From positions 1-12,787 of the forward strand of contig JAYVKZ010000444.1 of the NCBI GenBank assembly GCA_043767985.1: DNA of 12,787 nt, in the 5' to 3' direction. Source of the stretch: JAPOKJ01 sp043767985 (lineage in GTDB: Bacteria; Pseudomonadota; Gammaproteobacteria; Burkholderiales; Burkholderiaceae_E). Positions within the stretch are counted from its first letter, which is position 1, and each line of letters begins with the position of its first letter. The position numbers were made by a program, and so were the translations under genes. This document shows positions 6,947 through 12,787 of the stretch, in pieces. The notes below the pieces were generated by a model that was given only the letters and a program-made list of their open reading frames with translations, did not search any database and had not been told where the DNA came from.

Positions 6947-7390
6947 TCAACGCTCTGGTGCCGTCCGCTCGAAACCTTCAATCAAAGCCCTGATCTCAGT
7001 CGGGAGGGGTGCAGATTTCGAATCCGGGGCGAACACATACACACTCTCCCCGGAAATAAGGTGGTCAGTCTGTCCATCGACGCTATCGCGATGAATTTCG
7101 AAGCCCACCTTCATGCTGGAGGAACCCATACGAGTCGTGCGCACACAAACATCAATTTCCTCATCAAAGCGTGCTGGGCCGTGAAAATCAATCGTCGACT
7201 TCACCACGTAGGTATGAATTAAAAAAAGATCCTGGAGATTGGGTAGGCTCTTACCCAATTCACGCCAGTACTCGGTGATGGCCACATCAAAATACAGTAG
7301 GTAGTTAGCATTGAAGACAACGCTTTGCATGTCTGCTTCGGCCCAACGGACCCGCAAACGATGCGAAAATTTGAACTGTCCTTTACTCAT
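6947..7390 (-). CDS. Acyl-CoA thioesterase, hotdog fold (4HBT/YbgC-FadM type)
   Basis: A 147-residue cytoplasmic hotdog-fold thioesterase that would release free acids from acyl-CoA thioesters; the substrate cannot be told from sequence. The family signature is VRWAEADMQSVVFNANYLLYFD (residues 14-35): Asp20 is the likely catalytic acid and NANYL follows as in 4-hydroxybenzoyl-CoA thioesterase relatives. Later segments DFHGPARFDEEIDVCVR and MGSSSMKVGFEIHR match the remaining hotdog strands. Length is normal. Its ATG overlaps the stop of the upstream exported hydrolase gene by four bases (ATGA), so the two are very probably co-translated. That pairing suggests it handles CoA esters derived from the hydrolase product, but this is inference. 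It could equally be a housekeeping thioesterase. Confidence 0.88.
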   Translation of the reverse strand: MSKGQFKFSHRLRVRWAEADMQSVVFNANYLLYFDVAITEYWRELGKSLPNLQDLFLIHTYVVKSTIDFHGPARFDEEIDVCVRTTRMGSSSMKVGFEIHRDSVDGQTDHLISGESVYVFAPDSKSAPLPTEIRALIEGFERTAPER

Positions 7391-9480
7391 CTTAGTACTT
7401 TACTATCGTCCGCCTGTTTGATCAGTAGTGCCGCATCCGCTTCTAGCAAAAATCCCTCGTTGATGGCCCGTGCGGCGGCTCGTTTCACGGCAGCCAGATA
7501 GCCCGCATGATCGCCGTACCGCTCCTCAAGCGATGGGCGCGGATCGTTGCGTGCCTGGCGTTCCTGAGCCGTTCGGGCAAAGGGCACCATGCCGCCAGCG
7601 TAGTTGCAGATTTGATCCTTATGGAAGCCTTCGGCCGTGATGTTCCAGCCCAAGTATGTCCCTAATGGGGCATCCAAAAGCACCACCGGAACACCCCCTA
7701 ACTCATTGCCGTCGGCATCCACCTTCGGTGCAAACATGGGAAGAGCAAGCGTCACTTTGGGTGGGGTGACGCTCGGGATACCGGAGCCGTCAAGCTGATT
7801 AAACTGAGGTCCGAAGTCATAGTGCAGCACCGGCATGATGAAATCTGGTTCTGGCAGGGTCGGCCGCAAACCCGGCAGGCTCGGAAAGCCCAAGGCGGTC
7901 TTATTGGCGAGCACCAACTGGCCTTGTGCCAATGTGGGGAAGCGACTCGCGGGGGGCGCAGTGCCTTGCACAACCCACTGCCGGAAATGATGGCGAATGG
8001 CATTCACAGTTTGCACATGGCTGACAGGATTGGCAGGCAAGACGGCTCGCCCAAAATTATTACCTGGACAATTCAAGGGCGCAGTCGGCAGGCCCTGCCC
8101 AGGCAAACTGGTATCGAAGCCGCCGCTGCCGCCCCCATGGGTCGTACTCGCGATGTAATAACGCCGCACAAAATCAGGCAGCGGCAAATCACTCTTGCCT
8201 TCGGCCCCGACCCATTCAGGAGTGAGTTTTAGAGCCCAAACCTCTGCCGAGCCAAAGTGCTCGACAATTTTCGGACAGGTCTTGCTGGCCATGCAACGAC
8301 CCAAAATGCCTGCGCTGGGTAGACCACGTACGGGGTCAGGATGCGGCAACCACCACTGCGGTCCTTCGCTCCCGGCTTGATACAACTCAAGCACACCGTC
8401 CGGTTGAGCCCAACGAAAGTTCAAGGCAATTCTTCGCCCGGCGATGATTGGCCACAAACCATCATGCACGGCCGTGCCCGTCTCAGCTTGATTAAAGCCA
8501 AGGTGCAGCCAGCCCCTCAAGAAATTTCCCGACTGCGACACCCCTCGAGCAATACTGGACTTGACGCTCCCTGCCAGAGGATTCACTTGGCCTACGTCAT
8601 CGCTGATCGCTGTTTTGAAGAAATGTCCGACATCTCGAAAGGCTGCAAAACCAACCCCCAGCACATAAGGGTCGGCAGCGGTATAAACAATCTGATAGAG
8701 CCGCAGGGCATCAAAGCCCGACTTCATGCAAATGTGGCTGGGGTCCGGCGTCCCGGGAAACGGGTTGGCGGCATCACATTTTGCCCAGGCCCAGTCTTCC
8801 GGCGCGATGACTCGCTCATCGCGAACCTCGCCAGCTTGGCTCTCCCCAGCTCGGGACACAAGACGCGCCTTATTCGTATCCAAACTTAATGGCAGATAGG
8901 GCACAGGATTAGTTTGCACAATAAGCGGCTGCGAGCCTCGTCCACTGCGATTCACGATGCGACCCATGACCTCGCCAGTAATGCGCTCGCCATCAGTGCC
9001 TCGTGCAATAGGCACTTGCAGCCACTGCATGCCCGTGGCCTTCGCCTTGGCTTGTACCGCTGTGGCCCCAGCATTGTCGCCCTGCCACGCGCTGGCTAAA
9101 AGAATGTCGCCTGCCGCACGCTCCTCCGGCGCCATCGCGTAAACGCGACCACGGTTAGGTACATCATGCCAAAGCATGCCGCTACTTTTTTGCAAATCGA
9201 CGGGCTTATAGATGACAAAGCTCGCCACATAGGGCACCTTGCCATCAGGGCTTTTGGCCAATTCAATGTCTTGAATCATGGCATTGTGAGGCAGCTTGGT
9301 GTCTAACTCACCGAAGGCGCGTCCGGCCACCATCTCGTAGGCCGGGCCCACCGAGGCGGGCATGGGCAGGACTTCGTCAATTTCTATGCGCATCACCTTG
9401 GCGTGCACGGAACTCGCTAAAAGCAGGCTTCCTAGAAGGGGTAATAGTCCGAGTATTTTAAAAGTCTTATAGGTTTTCAA
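7387..9480 (-). CDS. Large exported alpha/beta hydrolase-domain protein
   Basis: A 697-residue protein of the family annotated only as alpha/beta hydrolase domain-containing protein (Abhydrolase_10 type). Residues 1-27 are a signal peptide: KTYKTFK, hydrophobic ILGLLPLLGSLLLAS, cleavage after VHA. The nucleophile elbow is RGVSQSGNFLRGWLHLGFN, with Ser315 in GxSxS the likely nucleophile (Ser317 is the alternative). A conserved histidine occurs later in RRYYIASTTHGGG. Several cysteines (CDAANPF...HIC, CMASKTC, CPGN, ICNY) could form disulfides, which fits a periplasmic or secreted protein. The TTG start at 9480 is strongly supported by TAGGAGG on the minus strand (9489-9495), eight bases upstream. 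The downstream thioesterase overlaps by four bases; an MDR reductase is divergent. The substrate is unknown; ester or lactone hydrolysis is the general expectation. Confidence 0.85.
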   Translation of the reverse strand: MKTYKTFKILGLLPLLGSLLLASSVHAKVMRIEIDEVLPMPASVGPAYEMVAGRAFGELDTKLPHNAMIQDIELAKSPDGKVPYVASFVIYKPVDLQKSSGMLWHDVPNRGRVYAMAPEERAAGDILLASAWQGDNAGATAVQAKAKATGMQWLQVPIARGTDGERITGEVMGRIVNRSGRGSQPLIVQTNPVPYLPLSLDTNKARLVSRAGESQAGEVRDERVIAPEDWAWAKCDAANPFPGTPDPSHICMKSGFDALRLYQIVYTAADPYVLGVGFAAFRDVGHFFKTAISDDVGQVNPLAGSVKSSIARGVSQSGNFLRGWLHLGFNQAETGTAVHDGLWPIIAGRRIALNFRWAQPDGVLELYQAGSEGPQWWLPHPDPVRGLPSAGILGRCMASKTCPKIVEHFGSAEVWALKLTPEWVGAEGKSDLPLPDFVRRYYIASTTHGGGSGGFDTSLPGQGLPTAPLNCPGNNFGRAVLPANPVSHVQTVNAIRHHFRQWVVQGTAPPASRFPTLAQGQLVLANKTALGFPSLPGLRPTLPEPDFIMPVLHYDFGPQFNQLDGSGIPSVTPPKVTLALPMFAPKVDADGNELGGVPVVLLDAPLGTYLGWNITAEGFHKDQICNYAGGMVPFARTAQERQARNDPRPSLEERYGDHAGYLAAVKRAAARAINEGFLLEADAALLIKQADDSKVLR

Positions 9481-9488
9481 AGAAGGCC

Positions 9489-9495
9489 CCTCCTA
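9489..9495 (-). promoter_or_regulatory. Strong ribosome binding site fixing a TTG start
   Basis: TAGGAGG on the minus strand is a near-perfect Shine-Dalgarno sequence eight bases before the TTG of the exported hydrolase gene. It is the main reason to accept that non-ATG start. On the plus strand, extending the reductase gene up to 9495 would run through this divergent leader, which argues for the later reductase start. Confidence 0.8.
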
Positions 9496-9520
9496 TGGGC
9501 TTGGCGTTAGGTTCAGCCTC

Positions 9521-9526
9521 TATACT
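9521..9526 (+). promoter_or_regulatory. Candidate -10 box for the divergent MDR reductase gene
   Basis: TATACT (five of six consensus bases) lies 28 bases before the ATG at 9555 in the 74-base divergent spacer. The nearest -35-like hexamer, TTGGCG at 9501-9506, is only 14 bases away, too close for a standard sigma-70 promoter, so an activator may be needed or the call may be wrong. Confidence 0.3.
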
Positions 9527-9554
9527 TCAGGCCACGAACCAACGGAGAACTGAA

Positions 9555-10709
9555 ATGAATAGTAGCAAGAGCACCCCCGCCAATTCCCAAACAGGTCTGC
9601 AATTACGGACCTTGATCAAGCGCAGCGGCGAACTAGAAATGTCTCTGCATGACATCCCTTCTCCAGCGCTTGCAGACGACGAAGTACTGATTCGGGTAGA
9701 AGGTTCTCCAATCAACCCCTCCGATATCGGTCTATTGTTTGGCGCCGCGGACATGAGCACCGCCGTGCAAAGTGGCACAACGACGCACCCTGTCATCTCA
9801 GCGAAGGTGCCAGAGGCTTTCATGAAGGCCATGGCCGGTCGTGCCGACGAATCCATGCCCGCCGGCAACGAAGGTGCAGGCACGGTCATTGCCGCCGGGG
9901 CATCGCCCGCTGCACAAGCATTACTGGGCAAAATGGTGGCCGCCTTTGGTGGTGCGATGTACACCCAGTTTCGGGCAGTCAAAGTAGGCCAATGCCTGCC
10001 CTTGCCTGCTGGTACCACGGCCGCCGAAGGCGCTTCATGTTTCGTCAACCCCCTCACCTCGCTCGGGATGGTTGAAACCATGAAGCTAGAAGGCCATACG
10101 GCCTTGATCCACACCGCCGCCGCATCGAATCTCGGTCAGATGCTCAACAAAATCTGCATGAAAGATGGTGTCGAACTAGTCAATATCGTGCGTGGCGAAG
10201 CGCAAGAAAAGTTGCTCAGAGACCTGGGCGCTATAAATGTCTGCAACTCAAGCGCCCCTACTTTTTTGGAAGACTTAACTGAGGCCATTGGCAAAACAGG
10301 CGCGACGCTCGCATTTGATGCGATCGGCGGCGGCAAACTGGCCGGGCAAATATTGGGCTGTATGGAGGCAGCGATTAACCGCAAGGCGAAGGTGTATAGC
10401 CGCTATGGTTCCGACACCCATAAACAAGTCTATCTCTACGGCAGTTTAGATACCAGCCCCACCCAATTCACCCGTAGCTTTGGCATGACTTGGGGCATGG
10501 GCGGCTGGTTACTGTGGCCCTTCTTGAATCGGGTTGGTCCCGCGGCCGCCCAAAAATTACGGGAGCGGGTTGTGGCCGAGCTCAAGACCACATTTGCTAG
10601 TCACTACACTCGCGAGGTGTCTTTGGCTGAGGCGCTCACCCTGAAGGAAATCGCTGTGTACGGCAAGCGTGCTACTGGCGAAAAAGTACTCGTAAATCCC
10701 TCGAAATAA
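9555..10709 (+). CDS. Medium-chain dehydrogenase/reductase, quinone/enoyl reductase-like
   Basis: A 384-residue MDR-superfamily oxidoreductase, probably cytoplasmic and NADPH-dependent. The GroES-like N-terminal domain shows DDEVLIRVEGSPINPSDIG (41-59) and GNEGAGTVIAAG (104-115); the Rossmann domain begins ALIHTAAASNLGQ (183-195), where AAASNLGQ replaces the usual GASGGVG and resembles enoyl-thioester reductases. The structural-zinc cysteine cluster of classical alcohol dehydrogenases is absent. About 40 residues (58-100) between the NPSD motif and GNEGAG are longer than in ordinary quinone oxidoreductases and include ISAKVPEAFMKAMAGR. The ATG at 9555 follows GGAG (9544-9547) by seven bases; an in-frame start at 9495 is rejected because it crosses the divergent leader. 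It is divergent from the hydrolase-thioesterase pair, which suggests shared regulation. The substrate is unknown. Confidence 0.87.
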   Translation: MNSSKSTPANSQTGLQLRTLIKRSGELEMSLHDIPSPALADDEVLIRVEGSPINPSDIGLLFGAADMSTAVQSGTTTHPVISAKVPEAFMKAMAGRADESMPAGNEGAGTVIAAGASPAAQALLGKMVAAFGGAMYTQFRAVKVGQCLPLPAGTTAAEGASCFVNPLTSLGMVETMKLEGHTALIHTAAASNLGQMLNKICMKDGVELVNIVRGEAQEKLLRDLGAINVCNSSAPTFLEDLTEAIGKTGATLAFDAIGGGKLAGQILGCMEAAINRKAKVYSRYGSDTHKQVYLYGSLDTSPTQFTRSFGMTWGMGGWLLWPFLNRVGPAAAQKLRERVVAELKTTFASHYTREVSLAEALTLKEIAVYGKRATGEKVLVNPSK

Positions 10710-10721
10710 CCGCTGCGGGTC

Positions 10722-10759
10722 GGCGCTCAAGAAACAATGAGTTTCACTTCTTGGGCGCT
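10722..10759 (+). terminator. Long hairpin downstream of the MDR reductase gene
   Basis: GCGCTCAAGAA (10723-10733) pairs with TTCTTGGGCGC (10748-10758) across a 14-base loop, giving 11 pairs of which one is a G-U wobble in plus-strand RNA; G10722 and T10759 add another wobble. It begins 13 bases after the reductase stop. There is no T-tract after it, so it is not a classical intrinsic terminator. In minus-strand RNA the wobbles become A-C mismatches, which favours a function for the plus-strand transcript. It overlaps the end of the toxin remnant. Confidence 0.4.
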
Positions 10760-11008
10760 CGCGGTGCGCTTCGCCGCTTGCGCAAACCTCATGTCGAAGG
10801 TCATCAGCCGCTCACAGTTTTTTGAGCCGACGAGATGCAAAGCACCCGCAAAGTCCATGCCCTGCAAATAAGGTGCCAGCGCAGCCGAGAGGTCTGCGTC
10901 GTTTTGAAACGAGAGATTACGAATCGATATTAGCCCTTCAATCGCATTCGCGATCGTGTTCACATCGAGCTTGTAAAGACCGCGCAGTATCCATTCCAGG
11001 TCCAGCGA
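10727..11008 (-). pseudogene. Decayed VapC-type PIN-domain toxin remnant
   Basis: An open frame of 93 codons follows an in-frame TAA at 11009-11011. Its start reads SLDLEWILRGLYKLDVNTI, matching the middle of VapC-like PIN ribonucleases (compare LEWVLRSAYG), followed by GMDFAGALHLVGS and LMTFDMRFAQAA, the usual C-terminal half. Intact relatives are about 130-140 residues long and begin with a DTN-type acidic motif; that first part, about 40-50 residues, is missing. The conserved acid of FADALHL is Gly here (codon GGT, one change from GAT), while Asp in TFD remains. A GTG at 10963 would give only 78 residues. No antitoxin gene is seen on either side. VapC toxins cleave tRNA or rRNA, but this copy should be inactive. 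It lies between two reductase genes, convergent with the first. Confidence 0.78.
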
Positions 11009-11051
11009 TTATGCTGACTTGACGACGAGTGCAAGCCCTGTCAGTTTCACA

Positions 11052-11066
11052 AGGACATGCAGTCCT
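11052..11066. promoter_or_regulatory. Dyad symmetry upstream of the second reductase gene
   Basis: AGGAC and GTCCT flank a five-base centre, ATGCA, giving a 15-base dyad 53 bases before the ATG at 11120. A -10-like CATAAT lies at 11091-11096, so the dyad would fall near or just upstream of the -35 region, a usual place for an operator or activator site. No good -35 hexamer is seen. The rest of 11012-11119 holds nothing else I can name apart from the ribosome binding site. Confidence 0.28.
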
Positions 11067-11119
11067 GAAGACTGGCCTCATGCACACTGTCATAATCGGC
11101 CCGCACTCCTTGAGGAAAT

Positions 11120-12133
11120 ATGAAAGCTATCGCCTATCGCACGTGTTTGCCCGCCCAAGATCCAAGCAGTCTGATGGATATCGACCTGCCTGAACCCGTC
11201 GCCACAGGTCGGGATATTCTCGTCCGAGTACAGGCAGTTTCGGTCAATCCGGTAGACACCAAGGTGCGCCGCAACGCTGCACCGGCCGCCAACGAGTTAA
11301 AGGTCTTGGGTTTTGATGCGGCGGGAGTTGTGCACTCAGTTGGCCCTCAAGCAACACTATTTAAACCTGGTGACGAGGTTTGGTATGCAGGCTCGCGCTC
11401 ACGCAGTGGCACGAATGCAGAATTACATTTAGTCGATGAGCGCATCGTTGGTCACAAGCCAAAGAGCCTTGACTTTGCTCAGGCGGCCGCCATGCCACTC
11501 ACCACCATCACTGCCTGGGAAGCCTTATTTGATCGCCTGCAATTAAAGCTTGGGCGACCTCACGATGCAGGTACATTGTTAATCACTGCGGGTGCGGGCG
11601 GTGTCGGTTCCATGGCGGTTCAGTTAGCGCGTCGGCTCACCGGCGCTAAAGTGGTCGCAACGGCCTCTCGGCCAGAGTCAAGAGCCCAAGCGGAACGGCT
11701 TGGCGCCCATGTTGTCATCGATCACCGCGATGCGCTCTCCAAAGGCATGCAAGCGGCTGGGCTGCGCTGGGCAGAGAATATCTTTAGTGTGTCTAATACG
11801 TATGAGCACTTTCCGGAGCTGGCCAAAATCGTGGCGCCACAGGGGCGTATTTGCGTGATTGACGATCCCGATATGATCGATGTGCGTCTCCTTAAAGCGC
11901 GCTGCGCCTCTTTGCATTGGGAGGCGATGTTCGCGCGCTCAGGCTTTGAAACTGCAGATATGGCTGAGCAAGGGCGCTTACTGAACGAGGTGGCGGCTTT
12001 GGTGGACGAAGGGGTATTGCATTGCACACATACTGAAACGCTCGGCCGCATCACAGCCGAAAATCTCCGTAAAGCGCATGTCATGATTGAAACTGGCCGA
12101 ACCATCGGAAAAGTGACTTTGGCAGGTTTCTAA
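11120..12133 (+). CDS. Zinc-type alcohol dehydrogenase-like reductase
   Basis: A 337-residue MDR-superfamily protein of the zinc-binding alcohol dehydrogenase family often called adh_fam_1; despite the name, such proteins lack the classical zinc ligands and are probably NADPH-dependent quinone or enone reductases. Visible blocks are VQAVSVNPVDTKVR (37-50), VLGFDAAGVV, FKPGDEVWYAG, AAAMPLTTITAWEALFDRL, the dinucleotide-binding LLITAGAGGVGSMAVQLA with GAGGVG at 158-163, KVVATASRPE, and the C-terminal GRTIGKVTLAGF. The length is normal for the family. GAGG at 11112-11115 stands four bases before the ATG. It is 62 bases before the Bug protein gene in the same direction and may share its transcript. 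The natural substrate cannot be read from the sequence. Confidence 0.9.
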   Translation: MKAIAYRTCLPAQDPSSLMDIDLPEPVATGRDILVRVQAVSVNPVDTKVRRNAAPAANELKVLGFDAAGVVHSVGPQATLFKPGDEVWYAGSRSRSGTNAELHLVDERIVGHKPKSLDFAQAAAMPLTTITAWEALFDRLQLKLGRPHDAGTLLITAGAGGVGSMAVQLARRLTGAKVVATASRPESRAQAERLGAHVVIDHRDALSKGMQAAGLRWAENIFSVSNTYEHFPELAKIVAPQGRICVIDDPDMIDVRLLKARCASLHWEAMFARSGFETADMAEQGRLLNEVAALVDEGVLHCTHTETLGRITAENLRKAHVMIETGRTIGKVTLAGF

Positions 12134-12195
12134 GCCAAGGTCGACGTACGCTAAAATCGTAAACTGCCCTCAAAACTGACGGAACCGATACAAAA

Positions 12196-12787
12196 ATGAA
12201 AAATTACCTCGCCTCAAAGCGACTAGGCCTGCGACAACTATGCTTTGCAGTCTTGAGTATGGCTGGCGTATTGAGCTTAAGCTCAACGGTGCAAGCGCAG
12301 TCGCAATCCTATCCCAACAAACCGATTCGCCTGGTGGTTCCTTTCCCAGCAGGCTCAGCGACCGATAGCATGGCGCGATCCCTCGCGGTCGCCGTATCAA
12401 CGTCCATCGGCCAAAATATCCTGGTGGAAAATAAAGCAGGTGCCGACGGCATGATCGCCGCCAGCGAAGTGATGCGCGCGGCGCCAGACGGCTACACATT
12501 ATTGATGGCGACCAATAGCCCGATGGCAGGTGGACCGGCCCTCAAAAAGACGCCGCCCTATGATCCCGTCAGCGACTTCAGCCCTATTACTGATATTGGT
12601 CGTTACACCTTCTTTATCGTGGCCCACCCTAGCCTTCCCGCCAACAATCTCAGCGAGCTCATCCAGTACGCCAAAGCGAATCCTGGCAAGCTTAACTATG
12701 CTACTGGCAACACGACCGGCATTGTGACTATCGCTCAATTGTCTGGCCTGACGGGCATGCAGATGGTTCATGTGCCCTATAAAGGCG
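12196..12787 (+). CDS. Bug-family solute-binding protein, 3' end outside window
   Basis: The first 197 residues of a periplasmic substrate-binding protein of the Bug/tripartite tricarboxylate transporter family (normally about 320 residues). Residues 1-34 are a signal peptide: NYLASKRLGLRQ, a hydrophobic stretch CFAVLSMAGVLSLSS, cleavage after VQA. Family blocks are YPNKPIRLVVPFPAGSATD, ILVENKAGADG, AAPDGYTLLMATN, YDPVSDFSPIT, LIQYAKANPGKLNYATG and MVHVPYKG. Bug proteins bind carboxylates, aromatic acids and related small molecules for uptake or sensing; the ligand cannot be predicted here. Large families of orphan Bug proteins are typical of Burkholderiales. The ATG is preceded only by a weak GGA about 12 bases away. 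It lies downstream of the second reductase gene, and transporter membrane genes are not in view. Confidence 0.93.
   Translation, partial: MKNYLASKRLGLRQLCFAVLSMAGVLSLSSTVQAQSQSYPNKPIRLVVPFPAGSATDSMARSLAVAVSTSIGQNILVENKAGADGMIAASEVMRAAPDGYTLLMATNSPMAGGPALKKTPPYDPVSDFSPITDIGRYTFFIVAHPSLPANNLSELIQYAKANPGKLNYATGNTTGIVTIAQLSGLTGMQMVHVPYKG

Noticed and set aside
8341..8889. 182-codon plus-strand open frame
   Set aside because: It is a shadow antisense to the exported hydrolase, which has motifs, a signal peptide and a strong ribosome binding site.
9495..9554. 20-codon N-terminal extension of the MDR reductase from an upstream start
   Set aside because: It crosses the divergent leader and the candidate -10 box, and the ATG at 9555 has its own GGAG at good spacing.
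9527..10114. 195-codon minus-strand open frame
   Set aside because: It is antisense to the MDR reductase and would cross the divergent promoter; no family resemblance.
10822..11022. 66-codon plus-strand open frame with many Arg and Ser
   Set aside because: It is the reverse of the VapC remnant and shows no start signal or family.
11047..11119. Minus-strand stretch reading ADYDSVHEASLQDCMSL before a TGA, thought of as the tail of a lost antitoxin or other gene
   Set aside because: It runs antisense into the start of the second reductase, does not resemble VapB-type antitoxin ends that I know, and is too short to support.
12117..12140. TTGGC/GCCAA inverted repeat around the end of the second reductase gene as a terminator
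   Set aside because: Only five pairs with a ten-base loop and no T-tract; too weak to call.
12170..12771. Two minus-strand open frames of 109 and 90 codons
   Set aside because: Both are antisense to the Bug protein gene, whose signal peptide and family blocks are unmistakable.

Overview
The window looks like chromosomal DNA of a betaproteobacterium, most likely Burkholderiales. The evidence is a Bug-type (tripartite tricarboxylate transporter) solute-binding protein at the right edge, the mltG-tmk-holB-pilZ-tatD gene order with ygfZ and an NRDE-family gene transcribed divergently from it, and moderately GC-rich coding sequence. No species is claimed. I see no rRNA, tRNA, CRISPR array, insertion sequence or phage gene.

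Left part, about 1-5973, housekeeping. A minus-strand operon reads from 3782 down to the left edge: mltG (peptidoglycan transglycosylase), tmk (thymidylate kinase), holB (DNA polymerase III delta-prime), pilZ (type IV pilus protein) and tatD (metal-dependent nuclease, cut by the window edge). Junctions are tight: a 4-base overlap, a 19-base gap, a 1-base overlap, then a 96-base gap containing a hairpin. Divergent from mltG are ygfZ (folate-binding, iron-sulfur related) and an NRDE/TANGO2-family gene.

Middle, about 5977-9480, all minus strand. It holds an exported DUF4197 protein of unknown role, a doubtful small ORF with a CxxC motif, and a translationally coupled pair: a large exported alpha/beta hydrolase-domain protein followed by a hotdog-fold thioesterase.

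Right part, about 9555-12787, mostly plus strand. A medium-chain dehydrogenase/reductase is divergent from the hydrolase gene. It is followed by a hairpin, a decayed VapC/PIN toxin remnant on the minus strand, a second zinc-type alcohol dehydrogenase-like reductase, and the start of a Bug solute-binding protein gene. The hydrolase, thioesterase, two reductases and Bug protein could together serve uptake and breakdown of an ester or carboxylate compound. That is inference from context; the substrate is unknown.

Three genes start with non-ATG codons: tatD (GTG), holB (TTG) and the hydrolase (TTG). The strongest candidates for a second look are the hydrolase-thioesterase/reductase divergon, the toxin remnant that has lost its first PIN acidic motif and carries Asp to Gly in a second, and the delta-prime subunit with Gln in place of the Walker A lysine. 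Nothing here can be called a wholly new system from sequence alone.
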